Shown here: positions 34,513-46,607 of the stretch, one piece after another
Position numbering within the stretch: the stretch's first letter is position 1
Layout of the letters: every line of letters starts with the position of its first letter
DNA from: Metridium senile
Taxonomy: Eukaryota > Cnidaria > Anthozoa > Actiniaria > Metridiidae
Assembly: GCA_949775045.1 (NCBI GenBank)
Contig: OX459100.1
Span: 7,291,462 to 7,355,461 of the forward strand
Reading direction: 5' to 3'
Length of the DNA: 64,000 bases
Notes under the pieces: generated by a model
The model's database searches: none
The model's input: the letters and a program-made list of their open reading frames with translations, nothing else
What the model was told of the DNA's origin: nothing
Made by a program: the position numbers and the translations under genes

Positions 34513-36836
34513 ATGTTGGGGCTCACGTTAGCTCTATGTGCGGGGTTGTGTGCTGCACTGGCTTCATCCTTCGCGAAATTTGCCATGTCACCAGCAGTGA
34601 TACGCAGTTTTGTATGTGACAATGTGGTGTTTCTGTCCATAGTTGGTGGAATGGCGGATGATACGTACTGTAAATGGGTAAGTAACTGCTACGTAAATAG
34701 TTTTTATCAAGGCATCCCATAGTTTTTGCTGTTCCCAATGAATCTGTTTCGTTTCTTGGCCAGTGCTTCACTCGGATAACTCGTTATGAAATTGACATAT
34801 TTTGAAAAACATTCCGATTTAATCCATTTTCAGTCTAAAATAGAGTTTTTGTTTGATTGAATAAACGAATCAATCCAGCAATCAATCATTCAATTAACCT
34901 ATCATTATATTAATACATTAATATCATTCAATAATCCATTCAATCAATCAATCACACATTTTTAATACATCATTCATTCTTTTGATCATCTTTTTGCATT
35001 TTGTTTAACAGGTTGTTGTCTTGTTAAGAGTGTTTTCTTTCTCTCTGGTATTTGTCTTCAATGCACTAATGTGGACCTTGTTTGTCAAGTCTCTCAATAA
35101 ATGTTCATCTACTGCAGTTGCTACAGTAACCAACACAGGCTCAAACCTTGTCTCCACGGTATGTAAAAACAGCTGTACATCTGGATAACCCACATTTCTC
35201 TTTAGCTAGATTGTGTAATAGAGTCTGTGATAGCTAGAATTGTTTTCAACTTACTTTCCACTTACAATATTTCTAAAATCAAAACCTTTGACTGCTTTTT
35301 CTGACTAAAGGTCCTGTTACACTGTGTAATTTTCTCAGCAAATTGTCTTGCAATGGTTGAAAATGTTGCATTGCAAGTTGCCGAGGTGAAGTGATACACT
35401 GCAAAACGATCTTGGCAACTTGCAATGATTTTTGACGATTCATGGTACTCTGGGGGACTAGGGAAGATAATTGAAAATGTGCGCATGTCCTTGTAAAGAA
35501 ATTCTTCAAAAATTGTGACACAAGCTGCTGAACAGCTGATTCACCACGCAATGGCATTGCAAGTTGCGAGTTCAGTTGAGAAAAGTAGAACTGAACTCTA
35601 CTTTGTGCAACGCTGTCTGCAACAAAAAAATTACGAGACGGCCACTGTTACACTGTTCAGTTCTTCAGCAACTTATGTCGCAACCGCATTACGAGACAAT
35701 TGGCTGAGAGAATTGCAGTGTAACAGGACCTTACAGTGCGGACACTCCAACTGGGACCACTTAGACAAAACCGTCCAATCAAAAAACATTTAAGCCAAAC
35801 AGAGATTGAACTGATAACAGCATAAGCCAATCAAATTATAGTGTTATCATGCTCATAACATAACATTCATAACATTGTTGAACTGAAAGCATGCAATATG
35901 ATTGGTTGATTATCAATTCATCTAAATTCATGTAAATTCAAACATTTTGTACAAGTTGAAGATGAAGTTAATTTCACTATCACCTAATCTGCATAGTGGC
36001 ATCTCAAGTTCCATCTTCTGTTTATTAAGGAAGCCTTCCTCAATAGTTCTCATCCACAAGACAAGAGTTACATGCATTAATTTTGCTTAATTTTCTCAAA
36101 GATTTTAGCTATAAAAATTATAAAGGTTACTCATCGTGGATACGAGATAATAAATAAAGAAATAAAGTTGTTTATATAGTAAGATTACTTTGAAATCTTT
36201 TACAGCAAAGCGCCCAAAAGTGTGACCACTGCTAATGTGTTTGCATACTTTTGTCTATGCTGTTATCCAATCAGCATTACAGGATTGTCTTATCTTATCT
36301 CTGATCTAAATGCTAATTTGAGGATGGCGCTACAAAAGTATGCGAATACATTATCAGTGGTCACAGTCTTGAGCATCTTGCTGTAAGTAACAATAACAGG
36401 TTCCCATTTAAATCTGTACTTTCCCATTTAAATCTATACTTATGCAAATTGTGTTGATGTGTGCTAAACACACAGATCAACCAATCAGAGTATACTATTT
36501 CTGAAGTGAACTTCTCTGATTGGTTGATCTGTGTGTTTAGCACACATCAACAAAATTTGCATAAGTACAGATTTAAATGGGAAAGTACAGATTTAAATGG
36601 GAACCTGTTCAATATTGAAATGCAATGTTATGAACTAAAAACTAATTCTAATGTTCTTCTAATAATCCCTAATATTTCTTATTTATCAGGCTATCCTTGG
36701 TGTTGTATGTTTTGGAGAATCACAGTCAATGCGTTGGTGGATGGGTGCCTCTTTAATAGTAATGGGACTAGTACTAATACATCATAGTAACAGAAATACT
36801 CAAGATAACACAATAGACAAAGACAAGAGTGAATAA
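34513..36836 (+). CDS. TMEM42: TMEM42 orthologue, EamA-like four-helix membrane protein, 152 aa
   Basis: Three phase-0 exons at 34513-34677, 35012-35158 and 36690-36836. The product matches the layout of vertebrate TMEM42 (about 159 aa): a first helix with LCAGLCAALASSFAKFA, a second and third with NALMWTLFVKSLNKCSS and ATVTNTGSNL, and a last helix with FGESQSMRWWMGASLIVMGL followed by IHH. It is a half-size drug/metabolite-transporter (EamA) fold, probably acting as a dimer in an internal membrane; its substrate is unknown. The AATAAA polyadenylation signal overlaps the stop codon (36832-36837). The gene runs convergently into neuroguidin, 487 bp from its stop. Intron 2 has collected three MITEs. 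Compared with mammals the N-terminal extension is absent. Confidence 0.87.
35306..35732. mobile_element. MITE in TMEM42 intron 2 (AAGGTCCTGTTACACTG ends)
   Basis: AAGGTCCTGTTACACTGTG and its inverse (CAGTGTAACAGGACCTT) bound ~425 bp. Imperfect internal repeats of TTGCAATG/CATTGCAA lie inside. No coding capacity is visible. Confidence 0.85.
36201..36385. mobile_element. 185-bp MITE (TACAGCAAAGCGCCC ends), uninterrupted copy
   Basis: The ends are TACAGCAAAGCGCC… and …CTTGCTGTA, with inverted GTGTGACCACTG and TTTGCATACTTTTGT blocks. It is the empty-site counterpart of the interrupted copy at 57661-58559, read in the opposite orientation. Confidence 0.85.
36395..36610. mobile_element. Palindromic MITE in TMEM42 intron 2
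   Basis: AACAGGTTCCCATTTAAATC and its inverse at the right end form a ~215-bp hairpin, with AACACACAGATCAACCAATC also in both arms. It ends 80 bp before the last exon. Confidence 0.88.
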
Positions 36837-37323
36837 AACCCTTTGTGTTTTATTAAAAATAGCTATTATCAAAGAGTAAAAAAACATACAACAAACAAAC
36901 AGCAGATAAAGACAAGAGTAAATAGTTTTAGTAGTCTTTATTCAAAATAGTCATTTGAAAAATTGTTCACGGAGTAATAAACCATACAATAGACATCAAC
37001 AAAAAGGCAAAATAGGTTGTGTAGAAATAAAGCCTGCTCTACACCCAGAATTTCCTACAAAGAAAATTCTAGATGTGTATTGAGCTTGTAGAACGAAATT
37101 TTGATTGAAACATTTTGTACTTGCAGAGGTATTACAATAAGCTAGGCATTACACAGTATTATCAGTGCTGTCCATGACAAAAGATAATCTCTGAATTAGC
37201 TTTTTATTTCTTTGAATTCTCTTAACCTTTTCTCAAGAATAACATTATTTTTGTCTCATTATTAGATTATTTCTTACAGAACCAGTGCATGTTTCAATAG
37301 GGTAAATTTCTCTTTCAAATTCA

Positions 37324-40300
37324 TCATCTTCCCATCCCTGAAAAACAAAAAATTTATTCAATAAGTTTAGATGTTCAATATGATATTGAAATGTCAGTCC
37401 ATTGTCTTTAACTTTTAGTCAAACTTATTGATTCTTACTTTTCTTTTTCTTTGCACTTGACTTTCTCTTCCACTGCAAAGTAAAGGGAATTACTTGACTT
37501 TAGTCTCTCATATTATAGAAAAGAACAATCATCCAAAATTATGTAAATAGTTTTTAAATACCTTCGGTTTTTTGCCTTTGCCAGTTGACTTTCTAAAACG
37601 AAAAAAAAAAAGATGTTTTAGAAAACATGGTCCAAGATCTATTGCATATAACATTGACCCAACTATGGCAGGTTCTGGCTCATGTCAACCTGTCTCTGTT
37701 GCAGACAAATTCAGCTACAAACTGCTAGAGATTTAATAATTCCTTTTTTGAGAAGTTTAATAAGCAATTATTGGATGAGGTTGAGCATGATATCGTAAAT
37801 TATCAAGACCGAGGTCTGTGTTATCTGCTGAAGCCTCCTGGCTGAGGCAGATAATTCTGACTCGAGGTCTTGATAATTTACGATATCATGCGAAAACCGA
37901 ATCAATAATTGTTTTATTATACATTTTTTAAAGTAAAAGTACAATTATAATCAGGAAAAAGAGACAATAATGAGCAAATCTCGCTGACATTTTCACATCA
38001 ACTCCCTGAGAACAGAGAGAGCCTGGGAACTTGACAGTGATAACTACAGATACTGCAATTATCACTGTCAAGTTCACATGCTTAGCCGTGTGCTCTCAGC
38101 CAATCAGATTCAATGTAGTTAGTAAAATGTATAATAATGTGATATGTGTAATGTAACATTTGCTTGTATTGTGTATAATTTACACACATGTCTCAGTGCA
38201 CTTCACAATTATTTATGTGAACAAGTATTTACTAAAAAGCAATAAAGGAGACACAAGACAGTGCATGCAGTATATTTTGTTGTTACGAGTGCAACATGGA
38301 ATAATTCTTTAACAGCGTTTTGCTCTAACATTGTTCAATATTAAAACCAAATACATAGTCTAAGATCTTTAGTTTAAAAAACCACAAAGAGAAAAGTGTA
38401 AATCTACCTTCTATGTGATGACTCTTCACCATTCTATAAACAAAATAAAAAGTCTCATTAACTACTTCTTCAGACATATATTTATTACAGGTATGAATGA
38501 TAATCTACAACAATAGTTAACTCTCATTTAAAGATAGGTAATATAATGAAATTTGACTTTAAAGTTAAGTCAACATTTTTTACGATGTTCCAAATTTCAT
38601 TATATTACCTATCATTTATATCAAACACTGACGCAGCCTATACTAGTTTACTCACTAGTTTCCATTCAGTAAAGTTAAGTTAACATTTTTTATGGTCGTG
38701 TTACACTGAAATTTCATTATATTACCTATCGTTTATATCAAACATTGACGCAGCCTATACTAGTTTACTCACTAGTTTCCATTCAGTAAAGTTAAGTTAA
38801 CATTTTTTACGGTCGTGTTACACTGAAATTTCATTATATTACCTATCGTTTATATCAAACATTGACGCAGCCTATACTAGTTTACTTGCTAGTTTTCATT
38901 TATTTATTCTCATTTAAAGACCTACCTGATCATAATTATCACTCAGAACAGAGAGATCTGTGAACGATGTGAGTTCGTCAAATGGCCCAGAGTGCCTAGA
39001 ATTACTTATCTGTTAATAAAAAAATAAAGATATTAGTTCATGTAGAGGATGCAATAGAAGATACAGTGTACATAAATGAATAGAAATCTAAACTGAAAAG
39101 TCTGATAATAATTCTTATTCACTTCAAATCAGTGACAAACTTAAAAGGTGTTCTCATGAATCCTGGTTACAGAACAGAAATATTCAAAGTAATAAAAAAT
39201 GACAAGCCTTCTCGCCTTCCTATTCATTACAAAAATATTTACAATAGATTTTGATTGCATTTTTTGTAAGGTCAGTTATGACCAATAAGTTAAGAAGACA
39301 GTGCATTTGTGTAGAGGACATACTAGAAAAAAAAGTATAAATGTATGATATAATAGAAACTTGTTGTATTTGTTAGCTTTGCTCTATGGAGTGTTTTAGG
39401 GTCACTATATTGATTTACCTATACAGTGTCATCTATTTAAAGTATTTAAACAACAATATTATTCTTAATAAATTAGTAATATTGTTTTACCTTTTGTTTC
39501 TTAGTCTGAAGTCTAATGAAATTATCTTCTTCATATCTGGAATAACAATTGCAATTCAAAGTTAGATTCATTTGATAGGGAAGCCATTATGTTAATGTTT
39601 TGTTACATACTTTTGTCTATGGCTGTCATCTTCTTGTTGCTTTGTACTTCTCCAATCTTTTATAGACTCTTCCTAGAATGACAAAGTTCATGTGTGTAAA
39701 ATCACCAGTATAAATATTTATCAATCTGAATAGATATATTAACTTACTCGTATCTCTAGTGGAGCATCACTGAATTCATCTAAGAGAAAATAAATAAATA
39801 TATTTATAATTATGACCACAAAAATTTCCATTAACATCATCAACATCAACATCACTATCATTATTAAATTCACCATCATCATAATAACCATCATTATCAT
39901 CATAACCATCATCAAGATCATAATCAACATTTTCACTATTACATTCATTATCATTATTCAGTAATACAACACCTGTCGAAAGTTGCCCCCTTATACAGTA
40001 CTGCTATTGTTTGGTTAGGTTTGAAGCAATTATTTGAAAGACTATATTGTTTTTAAACCAATCCTAAATGATGTTTTGATTTGGTGCTGCCCATCCCTCA
40101 TTATTAAAATCAACATCATCACCATCAATATCATCACAGACTATTATATTTATCATCATTATGAACATCATCATAGTTATCACCATCACCATAATCATTA
40201 TCAATATTGTGACTATCATTCTTACATCCATCATTAACATCATCATCATAATCAACATGATAACCGCATCATTATCACTACCATCATGATCATTTGTACC

Positions 40301-42755
40301 TCTCAAGTCATGGATAAGTGTACTACTAAGAGCTCTTTTCTTTGCATGTTCAGTTTGCTTCTCCATTCTTGACTTCAGCCCTTCATCTATTTCAATGAAA
40401 ATAAAGACATTAAGATATCAGAACTTCACTATATACACTAAAAACAGAATTAAAATTGTTGTCGCAATCAAAGCTGCAGTCCACACTCTAAAGTCTCTAA
40501 AGCCTGCAAAGGATGTCAGCTGTCTCCTCTTGTTGTCGATTTATTCATTGTATATTTTGGTTGTACATATTTGTGTTGTATGACCATAACAAGTTGTTGC
40601 AGTGGTAGATGATGAAACAAATATTTATTTAAAATGTGAAATAGATCACAAATTATGTTCATATAACCAACATCCTTTGCAGACTTCAGAGTAATATGGA
40701 CTGCAGCTTTGGCTGCAACAGTAATCTTTGAAACAGTATAATTATAATATAAATACATTCTTACCATATGGAACAGCTGTTACTTTTGGTGGGACATAGA
40801 CACCTGCTTTAGAAGAACTAGGAGCACCAGACTCATCATCGTCATCACTATCTTCTTCTTCATCATCATCATCAAACTTAAAAAATAATTTTACCAAGTC
40901 AGAATGCAAAAAATAATTTTGATAATAATAATAATAAATTATTTTGATACAGTAAACTTAAATATGGCATTCGACTTGCATAACTATTTGATTGGTCTCA
41001 CTAGCCTCTTTTGTATGTATAACCCCCTTCAATACAATGATAGTTAGTCAATATATATAGTTGTGCATGGATCTCATAGTTAAGTTTGATGTGTGTCATA
41101 CCCTTGCTGCCATGTTTTCTGGGTTTGGTTTGAACTGTAGGGGGTCATTACCACCAGCTGAAAATGGAAACAAAACATGAAATCTTAAGAATTAGCTAGC
41201 TCAATTTGAGAAACTTGTTTATAAAACTTGTTGAGCTTGTTCTACAAACCTGTTAACCCAGTTGTTGCCATTTTCACTAATTTATCTATCTGATATTTCA
41301 TTTTCTGGTCGATTGGTCTTAGTTTCTCTAAAACCTATGGGAGATAAATTGAAAATATATGCATTTTACTAAGCCATAAAGTAAGTTGTGCCACAAATAA
41401 ACAAATAAGACTTACTGTTCTTATTTCTACAAGTCTGTCAATCACAGGCTCGTCTTCAACTTTCTTTCCTTCTGTCTTCAGTAGCATGTAGTACACAATA
41501 TTGATTAAATAGCTAAAAATAAAAATAAAAATAAAAATACATTTTAATACTGTGTTTATTAGAATAATTCTTTATTAGAATAATGAGTTTTACATCTAAC
41601 ACTAGTCATATAACAATGTTTCAACAATAAGGTTATCGAAAGCTGAGGGAAGTGTACCCTGCGAGCAGAGGTTCCTTTCTCTTACCTACAACGAGGAGAA
41701 AAGAAACCTCTGCCGGCAACCGGTTGTTAATCCTGTTGAGCATGCGCATTTTCCAAAGGTCAACTGATTAGGTTTTTGCGTGACAAGTTAAAATATCGTA
41801 TTTCGTGCAATGAGCAAAGATGGCGAAATGCTCTCCGTTTAATGTCGTCAAAAACTCCAGTTAAGAAATATAAGAATGACATTGTTTAGTGAGTAGATTA
41901 TATCTAATGTATCTAATGTTGCGTAGAGCTAAAGCGATTGTTCATGTTAAATCTTGTTGGTCCTGGCCTCGACTGATTGAAATCAAAAGTAAACATCGAC
42001 GTTAATTAACGCTTGGGAAAGTGATGTTTTCTGTCAATCGCATGGTTGAAAAACCAGTTTAAAACCAGTTTATAATTAGATAGCCCATAATGTTTTACAT
42101 CCAGAAACTTGGATGTAATTATCGGGTACCGGCAGAGGTTTCTTTCCTCATCGTTCCAGGTAAGAGAGAAAGAAATGGTAAGGGAAGTGTTACATAACAA
42201 TTTAAATACATGTATGTACACAAAAGCAAAAACTTTGACAACTTTATAAAGATGATTTACCGATTTACCTTAAGAGTGATTGTGACTTAACTTCTAAAAA
42301 GCTTATTCCCTGAAAAAGTAATAAGCCAATATTTATCAGGGTCAATATCATCACAACATGCGACAATTTTTCCAAGAAATCATACAATTTTGTTGTACCT
42401 TTTCTGTAGTTATTTCCTCGTCTTCTATTTTCTTTACTAGCCCACCGACATGTTTAGACATCTCTCCAACCTTGATACAAATAATACATAATATTCAGCA
42501 AAAGATTAGTCAAATTTGGGAAGGAAAGAAGTGAGTTTTACCTGATTGTTGAGTTCTTGAAGTGTCGCAACATATTCCGGCAAATCTTTCGCGATCACCT
42601 GCATGAAACCAAGCGAAAAATAGTGAGATTGACTCACCATTAAAAGTGCCTTAATATTACAGCAACAAAAAAGCGATCGAAGCGTTTACATATTAAGAAA
42701 AACAGAAAAATTATCGATGTTGTTGAAAACCACGTTTTACCTCGTCGTCCGCCAT
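37324..42755 (-). CDS. NGDN: Neuroguidin (Lcp5/Sas10-family SSU processome protein), 17 exons, 316 aa
   Basis: Exons in transcript order: 42755-42741, 42598-42542, 42470-42399, 42309-42269, 41512-41416, 41334-41250, 41157-41102, 40876-40765, 40386-40300, 39779-39748, 39672-39611, 39536-39491, 39009-38926, 38433-38408, 37592-37562, 37472-37439, 37337-37324. The sum is 951 nt, giving 316 aa against 315 in human. The Sas10/Utp3/C1D core is plain: GISFLEVKSQSLLSYL, then LVEIRTVLEKLRPIDQKMKY, then NDPLQFKPNPENM. An acidic stretch (DDDDEEEDSDDDD), YVPPK, EFSDAPLEIR and a Lys/Arg-rich tail ending KKKKRMGR follow. The yeast counterpart Lcp5 acts in nucleolar 18S rRNA processing; vertebrate NGDN also binds eIF4E (family knowledge). 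The mini first exon encodes only MADDE. The frame GWEDDEFEREI seen just past 37337 is out of phase and not used. Confidence 0.92.
38540..38900. repeat. Three tandem copies of a ~120-bp repeat in a neuroguidin intron
   Basis: The unit contains AAATTTCATTATATTACCTA, ATCAAACA.TGACGCAGCC and TATACTAGTTTACTCACTAG. The second and third copies are almost identical. The left edge is an inverted segment (TAGGTAATATAATGAAATTT at about 38534), giving a hairpin end. The same sequence is dispersed at 20560-20680. Confidence 0.88.
39785..40285. repeat. (CAT)/(ATC)-rich low-complexity tracts in neuroguidin introns
   Basis: Two degenerate trinucleotide tracts, 39825-39955 and 40095-40285. Met/Ile/His-rich open frames here are translations of the repeat. 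Confidence 0.9.
41645..42180. mobile_element. MITE with GCAGAGGTTTCTTTC ends in a neuroguidin intron
   Basis: The left end (CGAGCAGAGGTTCCTTTCTC then AAACCTCTGCCGGC) and right end (GTACCGGCAGAGGTTTCTTT) share inverted blocks. A related end is present at 21243-21320. The boundaries are fuzzy. Confidence 0.55.
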
Positions 42756-43215
42756 CTTTGTTTTGAAAGAAAGCCGCTGGGTTGTAACAATGAAGGCGCG
42801 CTTAAACTCATCCTAGTCTCTCCAGTCTCCTCCAGAAATAGTGAAAAAATGTGAAATTAAAAAAAATTATGTGGAATTTTCAGCATAAGTTTTCAAACGT
42901 CGTTTCAATATTCAGTTTTTCAAGTTATTTGATCTTTATCTCGCTTTATTCAAATTTTAAAGGGAACTATATATATAACCGTTTTACAGAAAAGTTCAAA
43001 TACCAGTTAAACAATATAATCCCTTTTTATTCAGTTTAAACTATCTTAATAGTTAATAATATATTTGAACTGTGATACATTGAGTTGCTAACCTAACAAT
43101 TAATAATTCCGTTTACCTTTCTTTATTTTTTTCTAAATTTCATTTCATTTTCTAATCTCGTTGTTTTGTTTCATTCTTTACTATTTGTAACAAGAATATT
43201 ATACTAAGTAGATTA
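42756..43215. promoter_or_regulatory. Neuroguidin 5' flank and NB-ARC/TPR 3' flank
   Basis: Both genes are on the minus strand, so this 460-bp gap must contain the neuroguidin promoter and the region past it. It is very AT-rich apart from a short GC-richer patch (GAAGGCGCGC) next to the neuroguidin start. No TATA box stands out. Confidence 0.4.
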
Positions 43216-46200
43216 CTACATGATTGTGCAGCCCTTTAGAGGCAATTTTGAAAGAACTCTCTTAAGATGAGTCTCTGTTACAAGGATATGTGAACGCCCA
43301 ATACTACAAACACTCTTGCGATAAATATTCAGCGCTTTTTCGAGAAGCGTCTTCGCTTCGCTCATCTCTTTGCAATGTTCATGAACTAGAGCAAGTCTTA
43401 CTAACGGACGTGCAACGCCAGTGCTGTCTACTTCGGTTTCGCTTCTTCGCATCTCAATAGCGCGTTTAAATTGTTCTTTAGCAGTGTTAATCTCTCCAAG
43501 ACTAAAATTCATCTCTGCCAAACTTTCAGTTGTTTTCGCAAGAGCTGTGGCATATCCTGTAAGCTTTTGCTGTCCTTCAACAACAGTTTCATACATATTC
43601 TTCGCGTGGTGCAGGCGTCCAAGACGAGCAAACGAGTTTCCAAGATGGTAAATAGAGTCGAGAGTTTCATGGTGTTGTTCTCCGAAGACTTTCCCACGTA
43701 TTTCAACAGCTCGTTCAAGCATACTTAAAGCAGTTTCATTGTCACCTAGTGTGTTGTACACTTTACCTAAGCGAAAATACGAAGTCCCAATATCAGGATG
43801 GTCCGCTTGGAAAACCAGACCTCGAATACCCAAAGCGCGTTCGTGGAGTGACCGCGCCATCTCTAACTCACCATTTCTTGCGTAGACATGACCTAATTCA
43901 CAGCAGCTGTCAGCGATGACAGGGTCGAGTTGGCAAGGAAGCGTACTTTTTTGTATTTCCAAAGCATTGGAGTAACACTCAATAGCTGATTTCAAGTCAC
44001 CTTGCGCCGCCCTCAACGAGCCAAGTTGAGAGAAGACTTGTGCAACTTCAGCGTCAAACCTACATGTAACGTTTTGTGATATTTCAAGCGATTCCCTTAA
44101 CAGTTTCTCTGCATAGTCGTTGTCTTCTAATGCTTTGCTTGCATTGGCAGCGTTCTTGATGCTACTAAGTCTACATGGATGAAACTTACTGTAAAGCCTC
44201 TTTTCAAGAGTCATTGCTTTCTCGAGATAGTCTCTTGCAAGTTCATAATCTTCTGTACATACTGTCATTGCTCCTAAGCAAGTAAGGACCTTCGCCAGTT
44301 CCACAAAGTTAGTACCAGCCATCAAAGTCAATGCTTTCTCGTAGTGCGCTTTCGCGAGTTGAAATGACCTTTCTATTGCATGTATGTTGGCCAACTTATA
44401 CCAGCATAAAGCCAAGGCCATGCTGTTTGAGTGCTTTGAGCAAGTTTCAAGAGCTTTCGTATAGAACGCCTTTGCGTTGCTGATGTCTTCAGAAGCAATA
44501 GCCACATCTCCAAGTGCTGTAAGTACTTCTGCTACCTTCTCGTAAGGAACTTCTTTCTGTTGACTGTAAATGTCTAAGGCTTTGTCAAGGTATTTCTTGG
44601 CATCCTTGTTTCCTATATCACGTAAAGTTGTTCCAAGACGATTAAGAATAAGTGCTAAACGTAAAGAGTTAGGTAAACCGCCCTCATTCTCTACCAAATC
44701 TTTAGCAACTGTCAACAACACTACTGACTGTTCTAGTTTCTGAATCAAGCGACATTGTTCTGCAAGTCGAAGCAAAATGTCAACAGTATCAACTTCTCCC
44801 GTTGTGTGTCCATTAAGATGGTCGATAAACTCTTTTTGTTGTTCGTCAGACAGTCTGCTCATTTCTGACGCCAGAAAAGCAGCACGATAAGACAGATTAT
44901 AAACACTTTCATTGAGAACACTTTTGGCGTTTTCCAAGCCAAGCAACATTGGCACAAGTGATGCAGTTGCAGAACTAAGGATTGAAACTTGATTCTCTTC
45001 AAGTCCCGAATGATTGCTGGCTTGTAGTTTGTGACGCAGTGAAATGGATTCCGATTCTCCATTTCTTCGTTCAGTTGACAAAAGAGGAGACAAATCCTGA
45101 AGCAATCGATCTAGTTTTGAGTCTTTGATATACCGCTTTAGACAATTTGCAAGAGTTTCTTTCTTAACTGAGAAAGGATGAAACATGTTTAAGAGATGCT
45201 CAACATCTGAAATTTCTCTATTCTGTGATTGAAGTTGTGTCAGAAGCATGTGTATAGTTGTTGAACATGAATCAGTGTAGCTGTTGGGTGTTACATTTTC
45301 TTTGTTTTCACACATTTCTTTCTTGTACTTGTTGAACAATTCAACATACATTTTCCAAGGTGAATCAACCTTCATCAGGTTTCTAACAAACACTGCAGCA
45401 CAAGCAAGTGCTAGAGGTTGAAACTGAAGAACTTCAGCAACCTCCAAGATACAATCCTTGTCCTTCACATTTGAGACTTCACACAGCAGCTGAACAGCAT
45501 CGGAGGGCTCCATACCACAAGAAAGTGTCACATGACCAGAACTAGTCAACAAAGATGTGTCAACATTACATATATCAGGTAGCGTAACAATTATATGACC
45601 ACGCCCCCATTCATCACTACCATGTGCTGGCCAATAGCTTGAAAGGGATTCAAAATGATTGACATTGTCGATAACTACAAGCCAATAAGAATACTTCTTT
45701 AGTTGTGTTCCTATAATGTGCTTCAAAAGTCGTAACCTCTCGGCAACCAACAATCCTGGTGAGGTAACTGCCATTTCAACTTGTCCAAAGTTACAAAGTA
45801 GTTGTTTGGCAAAATTGACATAGGATAATAGCAATGATTCTTCTGTTTCTGCATTAAGCACCATGATAGCCACTAGCTTATTCACATGATCAGCTCTCCA
45901 TAATTTATCTGCTGCTTGTTTTGCAAGCTCACTCTTCCCGTCACCATGACCTCCATCGATAAACACAGTAGAGTTTCCTTTGGGATTTTTTCGACTTAAT
46001 CCATCGAGCTGCTTCAAAACTGCATCAACTTCTGTAGTTCTGTGTATGGTCTTATGACAGAACTCAGGCCCCAAGTAGCTGAAGTTTCTTGTCTCCTGAC
46101 TGAGTTTCTCATAAGCTGACAAAACTTCATCTTCACTGAAAGTTGCCTTGGTGCAAATCTCATTTATATCATCTAGCGCAAGCTCAAGACCCACAAAAAT

Positions 46201-46512
46201 TTCAATCAGCTGTTCCTTTAAAACTTCAAATTCATCATCGTCAATACAATGTCTTGATAAGTACTGAAAAAAGTCTTCTCGCACAACAGAGAGTTTTGAT
46301 ATGCTGTGTTGTATCTTTGAGTTAAGCAAGTTTTCTTGGTTTGTCAGTAAACAACAAAGTTTTTGAAAATCATAGCTTTGTGAACTCTCCAACTTTATGT
46401 CCTGGTTGTTTGTTAATAATGTTATAATTCCCTTTGGTATTGCATGGGATATTAAGAGGGAGCATTTCAGGAAATTTGTCTCTTCATTTGTCCTTGTAGA
46501 GAAGAAATCCAT
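43216..46512 (-). CDS. STAND/NLR-like protein: NB-ARC ATPase plus C-terminal TPR array, 1,098 aa, single exon
   Basis: An N-terminal all-helical region (about 1-145) precedes an NB-ARC module: Walker A GGHGDGKS (187-194), Walker B YWLVVIDNV (D282) and a sensor-like GRGHIIVTLPD. A winged-helix/ARC-like section follows. From about residue 600 to the end, roughly eleven ~42-residue TPR units of the kinesin-light-chain/nephrocystin type can be read (AKAFYTKALETC, AKAHYEKALTLM, ARDYLEKAMTL, AKEQFKRAIEM). STAND ATPases with TPRs act as ligand-gated oligomeric switches, often in innate immunity; cnidarians have very large families (family knowledge). The N-terminal region might be a diverged HEPN-like or death-fold effector, but I see no decisive motif. 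Being intronless among intron-rich neighbours suggests retrocopy origin or the usual single-exon habit of this family. The start is the first ATG, and a 5' UTR exon may exist. Confidence 0.85.
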   Translation of the reverse strand: MDFFSTRTNEETNFLKCSLLISHAIPKGIITLLTNNQDIKLESSQSYDFQKLCCLLTNQENLLNSKIQHSISKLSVVREDFFQYLSRHCIDDDEFEVLKEQLIEIFVGLELALDDINEICTKATFSEDEVLSAYEKLSQETRNFSYLGPEFCHKTIHRTTEVDAVLKQLDGLSRKNPKGNSTVFIDGGHGDGKSELAKQAADKLWRADHVNKLVAIMVLNAETEESLLLSYVNFAKQLLCNFGQVEMAVTSPGLLVAERLRLLKHIIGTQLKKYSYWLVVIDNVNHFESLSSYWPAHGSDEWGRGHIIVTLPDICNVDTSLLTSSGHVTLSCGMEPSDAVQLLCEVSNVKDKDCILEVAEVLQFQPLALACAAVFVRNLMKVDSPWKMYVELFNKYKKEMCENKENVTPNSYTDSCSTTIHMLLTQLQSQNREISDVEHLLNMFHPFSVKKETLANCLKRYIKDSKLDRLLQDLSPLLSTERRNGESESISLRHKLQASNHSGLEENQVSILSSATASLVPMLLGLENAKSVLNESVYNLSYRAAFLASEMSRLSDEQQKEFIDHLNGHTTGEVDTVDILLRLAEQCRLIQKLEQSVVLLTVAKDLVENEGGLPNSLRLALILNRLGTTLRDIGNKDAKKYLDKALDIYSQQKEVPYEKVAEVLTALGDVAIASEDISNAKAFYTKALETCSKHSNSMALALCWYKLANIHAIERSFQLAKAHYEKALTLMAGTNFVELAKVLTCLGAMTVCTEDYELARDYLEKAMTLEKRLYSKFHPCRLSSIKNAANASKALEDNDYAEKLLRESLEISQNVTCRFDAEVAQVFSQLGSLRAAQGDLKSAIECYSNALEIQKSTLPCQLDPVIADSCCELGHVYARNGELEMARSLHERALGIRGLVFQADHPDIGTSYFRLGKVYNTLGDNETALSMLERAVEIRGKVFGEQHHETLDSIYHLGNSFARLGRLHHAKNMYETVVEGQQKLTGYATALAKTTESLAEMNFSLGEINTAKEQFKRAIEMRRSETEVDSTGVARPLVRLALVHEHCKEMSEAKTLLEKALNIYRKSVCSIGRSHILVTETHLKRVLSKLPLKGCTIM

Positions 46513-46607
46513 ATTCCCTTTTCCTTAGTGATATGTATTAACCATAGTCCATTAAGTGGGATTCCTGTGCTTTGTTTGAAGCACCACCTGAAACAAACAA
46601 GACATAC

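Noticed and set aside
37324..37440. Continuation of neuroguidin as GWEDDEFEREIYP…
   Set aside because: The upstream exon ends in phase 1, so the correct reading is R-M-G-R then stop, which also matches the basic C-terminus of known neuroguidins.
39739..40366. Met/Ile- and His-rich frames
   Set aside because: Translations of (CAT)n-like low-complexity DNA in neuroguidin introns.
43421..43728. Plus-strand frames inside the NB-ARC/TPR gene
   Set aside because: Antisense shadows of a strongly coding minus-strand frame.
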